A program made the position numbers and the translations under genes. Under the pieces are notes generated by a model, which worked only from the letters and a program-made list of their open reading frames with translations, ran no database searches and was not told the DNA's origin. A DNA stretch of 45,000 nt from an uncultured Alphaproteobacteria bacterium (lineage in GTDB: Bacteria > Pseudomonadota > Alphaproteobacteria > Rhodobacterales > Rhodobacteraceae): the NCBI GenBank assembly GCA_902537415.1, contig CACBBC010000006.1, positions 1 to 45,000 on the forward strand, written 5' to 3'. Positions within the stretch are counted from its first letter, which is position 1; every line of letters begins with the position of its first letter. Below, piece by piece: positions 14,180-22,382 of this stretch.

Positions 14180-15883
14180 TTAAAGTCGAAATAAATCCAT
14201 TCTGGGCATTAAGCCCAAAAGATGTTTGCTATATTCATGATTCGGGTGGTCAAATAGCGTATCTGTTTCTGCTATTTCACATATTCGACCATTTTGCATC
14301 ACGGCAACTCGATCACACATTTGTCTGATTACAGGTAAATCGTGCGAAATAAATAGCATTGTAAGACTTAATTCCTCTTGTAAATCTTTTAATAAATTTA
14401 ATATGTTAGCTTGCACTGAGACGTCTAATGCTGAGGTTGGCTCATCACAAATAAGGATTTCTGGTCTTGATGCAAGTGCTCTAGCGATTGAAATCCTTTG
14501 TCTCTGACCACCAGAAAACTCATGTGGGTATTTTCTAAGAGAGGTGCTTGGCATGCCAACAAAAGAGATCAAATCTCGTACAACTACGGCTGCTTCACTT
14601 TGATTTCTAGTTGATCGATGAAAACGAATTGGTTCAGATACTATATCTTCAACGGTCATCCTAGAATTTAGAGAAGAATATGGATCTTGAAAAATCATTT
14701 GCATTTTTCTCCTTATTAGAGAGGTTTTAGTTTTTTTGGTTTTCTGCAAAACGTTATGGCCGAATATATCAATATCACCTGATTTTGGTGTATATAATCC
14801 TGCAATTAGACGGGCGAGAGTGCTTTTTCCTGACCCGCTCTCTCCTACTAATCCAAAACTTTCACCTGTCTTTATCTCAATCGATACATCATCCACAGCT
14901 TTTAATGAAATACGATTTTTGCGAAATAAAGCCTTCCGAATAGAAAATTCAATTGATAAATTTTTTACGGAAACAGCTATATCATGGGTATTGGAGGGTT
15001 TATTTCTTGAAAGCCAGTGATCGCTTACATTTTCGAGAGTAACTTTTTCTGTTGATCCATCAATGTAGTCAACAACAGTAAACCGATGAAGCTTTTGATC
15101 TCCACTGGGTACTGCAGATATTAAACTTTTTGTATAGTCATGTTTTGGCTTTTGAAGAACCTGAGTTACTTCTCCCTGCTCAACAAGTTGTCCGTTATAC
15201 ATTACCGCGACCCGATCAGCGATCTCTGCTATAACTCCTATATCGTGAGTTACAATTATAACCCCTAAGTTGCGCTGCTTACACAGCGATTTCATTAGAT
15301 CCAAAATTTGTTTTTGGATCGATACATCTAACGCAGTAGTAGGTTCATCTGCAATTATTAAGTCAGGGTCACCTGCCAACGCAAGAGCAATAACAACTCG
15401 TTGCCGCATTCCGCCGGAAAATTGATGAGGGTAGGCGTTTAAACGTGGTTCAGGATCTGGGATGCCAACTGAGTCAAGTAGCTCAATTGATTTCTCTCGA
15501 GCGGATGCTCCAGAAATTTTCAAAGTTTCAATAAGTGTTTCTGATAACTGTTTGCCAATAGTCATGAGTGGGTTTAATGAAGTCTGAGGATCTTGAAAAA
15601 TAGTACCTATTTTTGTTCCTCTTAACTTTCTCATCTCCTCGTTAGATAATTGATCTATTCGTGTTCCATCAAAAATAATTTCACCTCCTGAAATAATACC
15701 GGGGGGTTCTAAAAGATTTATAACAGAATTGCCTACAGTTGACTTGCCAGCACCGCTTTCTCCTACCAAACCTAGGACCTCACCCTTAGCGACCGCAAGT
15801 GAGACCTTATTTACAGCTGAGACTTGCCCTCTGCGTGAAGGGAAATCTACACTGAGATTATTGATTTCAAGAAGATTGGTCAT
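14180..15883 (-). CDS. Peptide ABC transporter, fused double ATPase subunit (DppD-DppF type)
   Basis: Powers the importer encoded upstream. Two complete ATP-binding cassettes are joined: cassette 1 has Walker A GESGAGKST, signature FSGGMRQRV and Walker B LIIADEPTTALD; cassette 2 has GESGSGKST, FSGGQRQRI and ILICDEPTSALD. Each is followed by a family-specific tail, as in the GsiA or YejF style of fused oligopeptide or glutathione ATPases. The frame is open to 15985, but the ATG at 15883 starts cassette 1 directly (MTNLLEINNLSVDF) and overlaps the permease stop codon as ATGA, so I take that start (567 residues). It is the last gene of the operon. Confidence 0.9.
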   Translation of the reverse strand: MTNLLEINNLSVDFPSRRGQVSAVNKVSLAVAKGEVLGLVGESGAGKSTVGNSVINLLEPPGIISGGEIIFDGTRIDQLSNEEMRKLRGTKIGTIFQDPQTSLNPLMTIGKQLSETLIETLKISGASAREKSIELLDSVGIPDPEPRLNAYPHQFSGGMRQRVVIALALAGDPDLIIADEPTTALDVSIQKQILDLMKSLCKQRNLGVIIVTHDIGVIAEIADRVAVMYNGQLVEQGEVTQVLQKPKHDYTKSLISAVPSGDQKLHRFTVVDYIDGSTEKVTLENVSDHWLSRNKPSNTHDIAVSVKNLSIEFSIRKALFRKNRISLKAVDDVSIEIKTGESFGLVGESGSGKSTLARLIAGLYTPKSGDIDIFGHNVLQKTKKTKTSLIRRKMQMIFQDPYSSLNSRMTVEDIVSEPIRFHRSTRNQSEAAVVVRDLISFVGMPSTSLRKYPHEFSGGQRQRISIARALASRPEILICDEPTSALDVSVQANILNLLKDLQEELSLTMLFISHDLPVIRQMCDRVAVMQNGRICEIAETDTLFDHPNHEYSKHLLGLMPRMDLFRL

Positions 15884-16812
15884 CGTAATTTTGGATTGAG
15901 TGCATCTCGCATCCAGTCCCCTAATAAATTTACAGAAAAAACCAATATTATTAGAGCAATAGCTGGAAAAAGAGTAATCCACCAAAGTCCAGAGAAAAGG
16001 AATTCATTTCCTACCCTTATAAGGGTACCTAGCGATGGTGTAGTTGGTGGTATACCTTGGCCAAGAAAACTTAAAGTTGCCTCCGCAATAATCGCAAGTG
16101 CGAGACCGATAGTGGCGATAACGAGGACAGGGCGAAGTGTATTTGGTAAAATATGTCGCAGAATTATTGTAAATTTTGGCAATCCAATAAGCTTAGCTGC
16201 CTGAACATATTCTTTTTCAGCCTCCACAAGTGTAGCGCCTCGTGCAACTCTTGCAAACTGAGGCCAATCTGTAAGCCCAATAGCGACAATCACAACATAG
16301 ATTGCAAACTCCTCGCGTAATTCTAGAGGCAGGGCTGCTCTACCAATCCCATTAATGAGTATTGCAACTAAAATCCCTGGGATGGTAAGTTGCACATCCG
16401 CTATTCGCATAATAATTGTGTCTGTAAAGCCTCCAAAATATCCTGAAATCACCCCTAAGGTTACTCCTAGCAACATTCCTAAAAAAACAGCTGCTATGCC
16501 AACAAGAATTGAAATGCGTCCACCGTAAAGAATGGTCGAAAGCATGTCACGTCCTTGATTGTCCGTTCCAAGAAGGTATGCAGACGATCCTCCATCTGCC
16601 CAGGCTGGAGGAAGTTTCCCATCCCATAAAGAAATCTGTGCGGGATCAAACGGATTATATGGTGCAATTAAAGGTGCTGCAAAAGCAGCGGTAATCGCTA
16701 TAAAAGTGATGCATGCTGCAATTATAGCTCCTGGCGTAGTAAAAAAAGAATAGACAATATCATTGTCTAGAAATCGCTTCCAACGAGATTTTAATTGGTC
16801 TAATTTTTCCAA
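15880..16812 (-). CDS. Peptide ABC transporter permease, DppC type
   Basis: Inner-membrane permease of the Dpp/Opp importer. The 310 residues show an N-terminal span (AIIAACITFIAITAAFAAPLIA), a family loop with LGTDNQGRDMLSTILYGGR, and the cytoplasmic coupling (EAA) loop YVQAAKLIGLPKFTIILRHI with its conserved glycine, then further spans to the C-terminus. The start codon is TTG, with GGAGG eight bases upstream, inside the end of the preceding permease gene. There is one base between that gene's stop and this start, and a four-base ATGA overlap with the ATPase gene, indicating coupled translation. Confidence 0.9.
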   Translation of the reverse strand: MEKLDQLKSRWKRFLDNDIVYSFFTTPGAIIAACITFIAITAAFAAPLIAPYNPFDPAQISLWDGKLPPAWADGGSSAYLLGTDNQGRDMLSTILYGGRISILVGIAAVFLGMLLGVTLGVISGYFGGFTDTIIMRIADVQLTIPGILVAILINGIGRAALPLELREEFAIYVVIVAIGLTDWPQFARVARGATLVEAEKEYVQAAKLIGLPKFTIILRHILPNTLRPVLVIATIGLALAIIAEATLSFLGQGIPPTTPSLGTLIRVGNEFLFSGLWWITLFPAIALIILVFSVNLLGDWMRDALNPKLR

Positions 16813-16813
16813 T

Positions 16814-17785
16814 TTATGATCCTCCGCGTCTTATCCGGGGGTCAACAATAAAGTAAAGAATGTCGACTATAAGATTTATCACAACAAAAAGCAAAGCAAC
16901 GAAAATTAAATAGGCTGCCATTATAGGCACGTCCACAAAATCTACTGCTTGGATAAACATCAAACCAGTTCCTGGCCACTGAAAAACCGTTTCCGTGATA
17001 ACGGAATAGGCTATAAGTCCCCCGATATTTAAGCCAATTATTGTTATTACAGGAACAAGTGTGTTACGCAGAGCATGCCCGAAATGAATAGCTCTGTTCG
17101 CTAACCCCCGAGCTCTCGCAAACTTTATATAATCTGATCTCATCACTTCCAGCATTTCTGCTCTAACAAGCCTCAAAATCATTGTGAGCTGGAAAAGCGA
17201 CAATGTGACTGCCGGTAAAATTATTGACCTCCATCCATCGACAGTGAGTAAGGATGTTTTCCACCCACCTAGTTCAATTACTCCCGCTCTACCAGAAGAA
17301 GGCAACCATCGTAGATACACCGCGAAAAGATAAATCAGACCTATACCGATGATGAAGGTCGGTAAGCTTACACCTATTAGACTAACGCTCATTATTATCT
17401 TACTTACCCAAGAATAACGTCGGATACCTGTATATACACCAAGAACGATCCCTATGAACACAGCGATGACGGCTGAAGCAAAAACCAACTCTAGTGTTGC
17501 TGGCAGCCTCTCTAATATTAATTGACTTACTGGCTGTTTAATTCGGTATGAAAGTCCAAAATCCCCTTTTACAACATTAAGCATAAACCTCTGATATTGT
17601 ACCAGAATTGGATCATCTAATCCAAGTTGTTGCCTAATTTCAATTCTTTGTTCTCTGGTTGCGTCTTGCCCAACCATATTATTAACGGGATCGCCAACAA
17701 AATTAAACAACGAAAAGCTGATGGCTGAAACAACTGCCATTACCAAAAGAGCCTGGGCTAACCGATTAAGAATAAAATAAAACAT
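16814..17785 (-). CDS. Peptide ABC transporter permease, DppB type
   Basis: Partner permease of the DppC-type protein. It starts MFYFILNRLAQALLVM, has the family NMVGQDATREQRIEIRQQLG periplasmic segment, and carries the coupling loop YIKFARARGLANRAIHFGHA, ending in VDILYFIVDPRIRRGGS. The frame is open to an ATG at 17812, but that ATG sits in the loop of the intercistronic hairpin. The ATG at 17785 is preceded by AAAGG with six bases spacing and begins exactly at the usual N-terminus, so I choose it (323 residues). It is transcribed after the binding protein gene. Confidence 0.9.
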   Translation of the reverse strand: MFYFILNRLAQALLVMAVVSAISFSLFNFVGDPVNNMVGQDATREQRIEIRQQLGLDDPILVQYQRFMLNVVKGDFGLSYRIKQPVSQLILERLPATLELVFASAVIAVFIGIVLGVYTGIRRYSWVSKIIMSVSLIGVSLPTFIIGIGLIYLFAVYLRWLPSSGRAGVIELGGWKTSLLTVDGWRSIILPAVTLSLFQLTMILRLVRAEMLEVMRSDYIKFARARGLANRAIHFGHALRNTLVPVITIIGLNIGGLIAYSVITETVFQWPGTGLMFIQAVDFVDVPIMAAYLIFVALLFVVINLIVDILYFIVDPRIRRGGS

Positions 17786-17802
17786 GAGACCTTTTAATAA
17801 AA

Positions 17803-17826
17803 GGGGTGCCATAAAAAGGGCACCCC
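17803..17826 (-). terminator. Intercistronic hairpin between binding protein and permease genes
   Basis: An eight-base perfect inverted repeat, GGGGTGCC / GGCACCCC, around an eight-base loop, 15 bases after the binding-protein stop codon and followed on the minus strand by TTTTATT. Such a hairpin in an Opp/Dpp operon commonly attenuates transcription or protects the 3' end of the binding-protein mRNA, so that the soluble protein is made in excess of the permeases. That role is inferred from position. Confidence 0.7.
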
Positions 17827-17840
17827 TAATATTGATAATT

Positions 17841-19403
17841 TTATTTGAAGACTACATAGCGTGGTCTTAAATGGTCGTCCGCAGCAATTGGCACATCAAC
17901 ATTATCTTTCATGCTCCAGCCAAGTACCTGGTGGTGAATAGGCAGATATGGCATCTCTTTTTTAATTATTTGCCAAGCTTCATCTATTAGAGCCGTACGC
18001 TTTGGAATATCAGTTTCTGTCTCAATCAGCTTGGTAATTTCATTTACTCTAGCATTATTGTAACCAATACCGTTCCATGATCCCTCTCCGTCAAACAGGT
18101 AGGAGAAAACGTAGTGGCTATCTAACGTGGACACACCCCATCCTAACATGTAAAAGTCAGAGGTTCTTTTTTGAATCTTTGGGAAGTGCTGTGCTTTTGG
18201 TATAGCGTCTAGGTTCACTTTAACTCCAATTTTCGCTAACATCGCAACAGCGGCTTGACAGATTTTTTCATCGTTATTATAGCGGTTATTTGGACAATCG
18301 AGCTGAATTTCAAACCCATCTGCATAACCTGCTTGTTCCATTAAGCTTTTAGCTTTGCCTAAATCGAAACCGTACTGCTTATCTAGTTCAGGGGTATTTC
18401 CTAACACACCTGGCGGTGTAATAATACCGGTAGGAAATGATAATCCGTCCATAACAACTCTCTGAATGGCATCTTTATCTATTGCAAGATTGAATGCTTC
18501 TCTAACTCTTATATCTCTAAACGGATTTTTTCCTTTGATGTTTGAACTTCGTAATTCATCGACGCCTTGGTCCATACCAAAGAAAATAGAACGAACTTGC
18601 GCAACAGTTTTTGTGGTTAGACCATCTGTAGCTTCAATTCGCTTTAAATCCTGTAAAGGAGCATCCAATACGAAATCTACTTCACCAGATAATAATGCAG
18701 CAACGCGGGTTGCAGCATTTTTAATCGGTCTGTACTCTATGCGATCAACATTTCCAGGAAACATAGAGTCTCCCCACCAATTTGAATTACGGGTAAGCAC
18801 GGAAAGCTCTTCTGGTGCTCTACTTGTAAGCATAAATGGTCCAGTTCCATTAGAATTTCGTACAGAAAACGTTTCTTCTTCTGCCGCAAAATCCTGTGGT
18901 TTTTCAACTCCATTAGCTTTTGCCCAACCACTATCCATAATGTATACATTTGTTAGTGTGTTGGGAAGAATTGGATTTGCTCCATCAGTAACGAGTTTCA
19001 CTGTAAAGTCATCAATCACTTCAATTTTAGCAACAGTTTTTACTTGCTCTTTATAATCAGAAGACTCTTCAAGCGCTCTATTGAATGAAAAAACAACGTC
19101 TTCTGCTGTAAAGTCAGCACCATCATGAAATTTCACTCCTTGACGTAGTTTGAAGGTCCACCCATCTGGTGAAGCTGTCCAGCTTTCTGCTAATTCTGGA
19201 ACAAGGTTCATTTCAATATCACGAGCAACTAGTGCCTCGTATATTTGTCCATTGAATGCAATTGTCGGACTCTCATTTTGGGAATGAGGGTCCATAGTCA
19301 ATGCGTCTCCTTGGCTTGTCCAACGAAGGACGTTTTCAGCATTTGCAGCCGTTGCCGCGATAAGGGCAACTGAAAACAGCTTTGCTAAATTAAAAAAGTT
19401 CAT
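17841..19403 (-). CDS. Extracellular solute-binding protein, family 5 (peptide-type)
   Basis: The periplasmic receptor of the importer. A Sec signal peptide (about 1-22, ending AATAANA) precedes a mature protein with the family-5 opening NVLRWTSQGDALTMDPHSQN, the YEALVARD and LAESWTASPDGWTFKLR motifs, and the FHDGADFTAEDVVFSFNRAL signature (about 110-130). The length of 520 is normal. Substrate could be di- or oligopeptides, glutathione or another small solute; the adjacent peptidases favour peptides. It is the first gene of the four-gene operon, with an excellent AGGAGG site before the ATG and a candidate promoter about 55 bases upstream. Confidence 0.92.
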   Translation of the reverse strand: MNFFNLAKLFSVALIAATAANAENVLRWTSQGDALTMDPHSQNESPTIAFNGQIYEALVARDIEMNLVPELAESWTASPDGWTFKLRQGVKFHDGADFTAEDVVFSFNRALEESSDYKEQVKTVAKIEVIDDFTVKLVTDGANPILPNTLTNVYIMDSGWAKANGVEKPQDFAAEEETFSVRNSNGTGPFMLTSRAPEELSVLTRNSNWWGDSMFPGNVDRIEYRPIKNAATRVAALLSGEVDFVLDAPLQDLKRIEATDGLTTKTVAQVRSIFFGMDQGVDELRSSNIKGKNPFRDIRVREAFNLAIDKDAIQRVVMDGLSFPTGIITPPGVLGNTPELDKQYGFDLGKAKSLMEQAGYADGFEIQLDCPNNRYNNDEKICQAAVAMLAKIGVKVNLDAIPKAQHFPKIQKRTSDFYMLGWGVSTLDSHYVFSYLFDGEGSWNGIGYNNARVNEITKLIETETDIPKRTALIDEAWQIIKKEMPYLPIHHQVLGWSMKDNVDVPIAADDHLRPRYVVFK

Positions 19404-19458
19404 ATTTACCTCCTAAAAATCATAATAATAAAAAGGCTAGGCTTGTTAGGTTTTAGTG

Positions 19459-19486
19459 TCTATAGTTTTTTTTTTAACTGTCGCAA
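19459..19486 (-). promoter_or_regulatory. Candidate sigma-70 promoter of the peptide transporter operon
   Basis: On the minus strand TTGCGA (19481-19486) and TATAGA (19459-19464) are separated by 16 bases that include a run of ten A. Each hexamer matches the consensus at four positions. It lies 56 bases upstream of the binding-protein ATG and is divergent from the M20 peptidase gene. Confidence 0.4.
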
Positions 19487-19525
19487 AGTTAACTTTAATA
19501 TGTCTGTATTTAACAAAGCTTTTTA

Positions 19526-19984
19526 ATGACTTTACTCGATCGAGCCCTAGAAAAATCTGAAAATTTATTCTCTGATGGTGAATTTATTACAAAGCTATCT
19601 AGCTTAGTAAGCCTCGTCACAGATAGTAAAAATTCTATGTCTAACGATGACTTGACGAATTACTACTCTAAAGGACTCTTAGGAATTTTGGTGGAGTTGG
19701 GTATCCAAACAAAAATTATTGATAACCCTATTAAAAATTGCCCACCGTTTTTAATTGGAACGAGAATAGAGTCACCTAAATTAAAAACAATACTTCTATA
19801 CGGACATGGGGATACAGTCCCGCTACAACAAGGGCAGTGGAATGATGGAATATGCCCGAATGAATTAAAAATCATTGGCGAAAAAATTTATGGCAGAGGC
19901 GTCGCCGATAACAAAGGTCAACACCTGATAAATTTACTAGCGCTGCGTTCTATTTTAAAAAACGCGCAAAAAACTTGGGTTTAA
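19526..19984 (+). pseudogene. M20-family peptidase, N-terminal fragment of a frameshifted gene
   Basis: Encodes the first half of a zinc M20 peptidase (ArgE/DapE type): YGHGDTVPL with ligand His94 and Asp96, and YGRGVADNKGQH with Asp128. The frame ends at TAA 19984, just after AQKTWV. Moving by one base at the run of six A (19968-19973) restores LGFNLKVIFEMGEEIGSPGL, which continues directly into the frame at 20004. One A fewer gives an uninterrupted gene. All metal and catalytic residues are present across both frames, so the break is either a recent mutation or a base-calling error in the A run. It is divergent from the peptide importer, which fits a role in hydrolysing imported peptides. 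Confidence 0.85.
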
Positions 19985-20003
19985 TCTAAAAGTTATTTTT
20001 GAA

Positions 20004-20906
20004 ATGGGTGAAGAAATTGGTTCGCCAGGGCTATTTGAACTTTGCGAGCAGCACAAAGACTATCTGAAATCTGATGTCTTAATTGCTTCAGATGGTCCTA
20101 GGGTCGCCATTGATGTGCCGACCTTGTTTCTGGGTTCAAGAGGAGCAATAAACTTTGAACTTGAAGTTAAATACCGCGAGGGTGCCCATCATTCAGGAAA
20201 TTGGGGGGGCGTTTTAAGAGATCCTGGCGTCAGGTTATCACATGCGTTGAGTGTTATTGCGGATAAAAATGGAAAAATTTTAATAGAGAATTGGAAACCA
20301 ACTTCTCTTACAGCAGAAGTGCGTGATCGTTTGAAATTGTTACCTTCCACTATTTCTGAAACCTTAGAAATTGATGAAAATTGGGGGGAACCTAAACTGT
20401 CTGCAAATGAAAAACTATTTGGATGGAACTCATTTTCTATTCTTGCTCTGGGTTCAGGCGATATTAATATACCCGTAAATGCAATTCAACCTTCGGCAAA
20501 CGCATTATGTCAGCTGAGATTTGTTGTCGGAACTGATGCAGACAAGATCATTTCCTCTCTACGAGATCATCTTGATCGACATGGTTTTGAAGATATAAAA
20601 ATTATTACGGATAACGCTATAAATTTCGAAGCAACAAGAACTAATTTGAATAATATTTGGTTGGAAAAAGTTGAGGGCATTTTAGAGGAATTTCACGGAG
20701 ATAAAATTCATGTGATCCCAAACCTAGCTGGCTCCCTTCCGAATAATTGCTTTACTGACGTTCTAAACGTTCCAACAATTTGGATACCACACTCATATAA
20801 GGAGTGTTCGCAACATGCTCCTAATGAACATTTACCAATCAAATTACTTAGAGATGCTCTTCTATTGATGACAAATCTATACTGGTATTTGGGTGACAAT
20901 GACTAA
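20004..20906 (+). pseudogene. M20-family peptidase, C-terminal fragment of the same frameshifted gene
   Basis: Continues the M20 peptidase. The open frame really runs from 19974, where the shifted reading begins, and the ATG at 20004 lies inside the catalytic motif EMGEEIGSPGL, which supplies the general-base and metal glutamates. Downstream are IASDGPRV with a metal aspartate, the lid or dimerisation domain (about 60-210), and the C-terminal metal histidine in IPHSYKECSQHAPNEH. Started at its own ATG, the product would lack half the active site. It ends 10 bp before the convergent M24 peptidase gene. Joined to 19526-19984 at the A run, the protein would be about 460 residues, normal for the family. 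Confidence 0.85.
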
Positions 20907-20916
20907 TAAATTTAAT

Positions 20917-22005
20917 TTATGAATGATTGATGACTTTTAATTGACGGGGAATTTTTGAAAGTATCTCTGGTCCATCATCGTGTAATATAACAACTTCTTC
21001 AAGCCTCACGCCAAATTTACCTGGCATATAAATGCCTGGTTCAATGGAGAAAACCATTCCTGGCTCTAAAATAGTTTCCGAAGATGATGTTATAAAGGGT
21101 GCCTCATGGATTTCAGTACCTAGTCCATGGCCAGTTCTATGAATAAAATATTTTCCAAAACCTTCTTTTTCAATAGCCTCTCGAGCTGCTTTGTCTATAT
21201 TTTTGGCAATTTCCCCAGGAATGGCCGCTTTCAAAGCTGCACAAATTGCGTCTTCAACAATTTGATGGACCAAAGCATAATCTTTGTGAGGATTCCCTAT
21301 GGTCGACATTCGAGTTATATCAGATGTATACCTTTCAAATCTTCCACCCAGATCAATAACGATTGCATCTCCCTCTTTTAATTTTCTAGATCCTGTTTGA
21401 TGATGAGGGAACGCACTATTTTCACCTGACGCAACGATAGAAAACTGTGGTGATGCTCCTTGATCGGAGAAACTATTTTGTATAGCTAAGGCTATATCTT
21501 CTTCGGAAAGTCCTGGCTTTATTATTTCCCAGGCCCTCTGCATAGCTAGATCGGCTTGATGCGCATTTATCCGCAAAATCTTCTGCTCACCAGTATCCTT
21601 TTGCATTCTTAAAACCCCAATAGTTGATGATGTAAATAACCTCTTTAGATTTTTCAGTTTATCTTGGATAATTGCTGCATGATCGGCACGCATAGTATCA
21701 TCAATAACAAAGGTTCTAAAAGAATGGCTTTTCATATCCGAAAGCACGCTATCAACTGCCGTTAATGGGCCAGATGCATCTGACCAATTATAAAATTCAA
21801 TATCAGTATGTTGTCTTGCACTTTTTGCCTCAAGTTCAGGCATTAAAAAAGCAGAATCGGAGAGGGTTAGAAAAAATAAAAGTGGGCGCTCATCCGCATG
21901 CGGGTTCACTCCAATGAGCCAATTGAGATTTGCACCCGGCGCTAAAACTATTAAATCGACCTCTTGTTCCTCCATTTTATCGCGTAATCTTTTGATTTTA
22001 TCCAT
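20917..22005 (-). CDS. M24-family Xaa-Pro peptidase
   Basis: A metallopeptidase that removes residues next to proline (aminopeptidase P or prolidase type). The N-terminal creatinase-like domain occupies about 1-145. The catalytic pita-bread domain carries all five metal ligands: Asp218 (VIDLGG), Asp229 (TSDITR), His293 (HRTGHGLG), Glu322 (SIEPGIY) and Glu336 (RLEEVV). The 362-residue length fits. GAAGGT precedes the ATG. It converges with the broken M20 peptidase and sits beside the peptide importer, so it probably degrades imported proline-containing peptides. A perfect 15-bp inverted repeat lies 16 bases upstream of the start. Confidence 0.92.
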   Translation of the reverse strand: MDKIKRLRDKMEEQEVDLIVLAPGANLNWLIGVNPHADERPLLFFLTLSDSAFLMPELEAKSARQHTDIEFYNWSDASGPLTAVDSVLSDMKSHSFRTFVIDDTMRADHAAIIQDKLKNLKRLFTSSTIGVLRMQKDTGEQKILRINAHQADLAMQRAWEIIKPGLSEEDIALAIQNSFSDQGASPQFSIVASGENSAFPHHQTGSRKLKEGDAIVIDLGGRFERYTSDITRMSTIGNPHKDYALVHQIVEDAICAALKAAIPGEIAKNIDKAAREAIEKEGFGKYFIHRTGHGLGTEIHEAPFITSSSETILEPGMVFSIEPGIYMPGKFGVRLEEVVILHDDGPEILSKIPRQLKVINHS

Positions 22006-22020
22006 GTTTACCTTCTACGT

Positions 22021-22065
22021 AAAAGTTATTTAAACTACAAGATCGCAATAGTTTAAATAACTTTT
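22021..22065. promoter_or_regulatory. Perfect 15-bp inverted repeat upstream of the M24 peptidase gene
   Basis: AAAAGTTATTTAAAC and its exact complement GTTTAAATAACTTTT flank a 15-base spacer. The left arm ends 16 bases from the ATG at 22005. It could be an operator bound by a dimer, a leader hairpin (the stem has only two GC pairs, so is weak as RNA), or a remnant of a small mobile element. The remaining DNA to 22286 shows nothing else I recognise, and 22287-22372 is a repeat copy. Confidence 0.55.
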
Positions 22066-22286
22066 CAAGCAAATGTAAGGAATTCAATTTAAAAATATTA
22101 CTTATGCATTTTTAAAAATTATGTGACCAAAATCAATTGCTCCAAGAAGGTCGAGAGGTTTGACCAACCCCTTTATCTAAGGTAAATATTATTTCTTTTT
22201 TGGTGTGAATTCATACCTATTTGGGGGGATAGATTAGTTCAAATAAACCTAAGCAATTGATTAAATTTAAAGTAAGTGGAATGTTG

Positions 22287-22372
22287 TGGCGGACAGGCCC
22301 TCTACCACACTCCTTCGTAAGCCTTTGTTATCTTAATTATATTTTATCAGATAATCTCTATACCCACAAATA
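22287..22372. repeat. 86-bp dispersed repeat, copy C
   Basis: Third copy of the repeat found at 12531 and 14046, in the same orientation, 10 bases downstream of the stop of the GFA-like gene. Its left edge, with the base before it, reads GTGGCGGACAGG, identical to the end of the tRNA-Ser gene (seen on the plus strand at 24874-24885). Confidence 0.8.
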
Positions 22373-22382
22373 GTCATACAAC

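Noticed and set aside
15884-15985. Longer start for the double ATPase gene
   Set aside because: The extra 34 residues overlap the permease coding end and do not resemble the family; the ATGA overlap at 15880-15883 marks the start.
19966-19975. A-AAA-AAC as a programmed -1 slippery site in the M20 gene
   Set aside because: The heptamer is out of register with the zero frame, and a -1 slip leads to another stop (TAA) rather than to the downstream frame. Only a +1 shift or one A fewer joins the halves.
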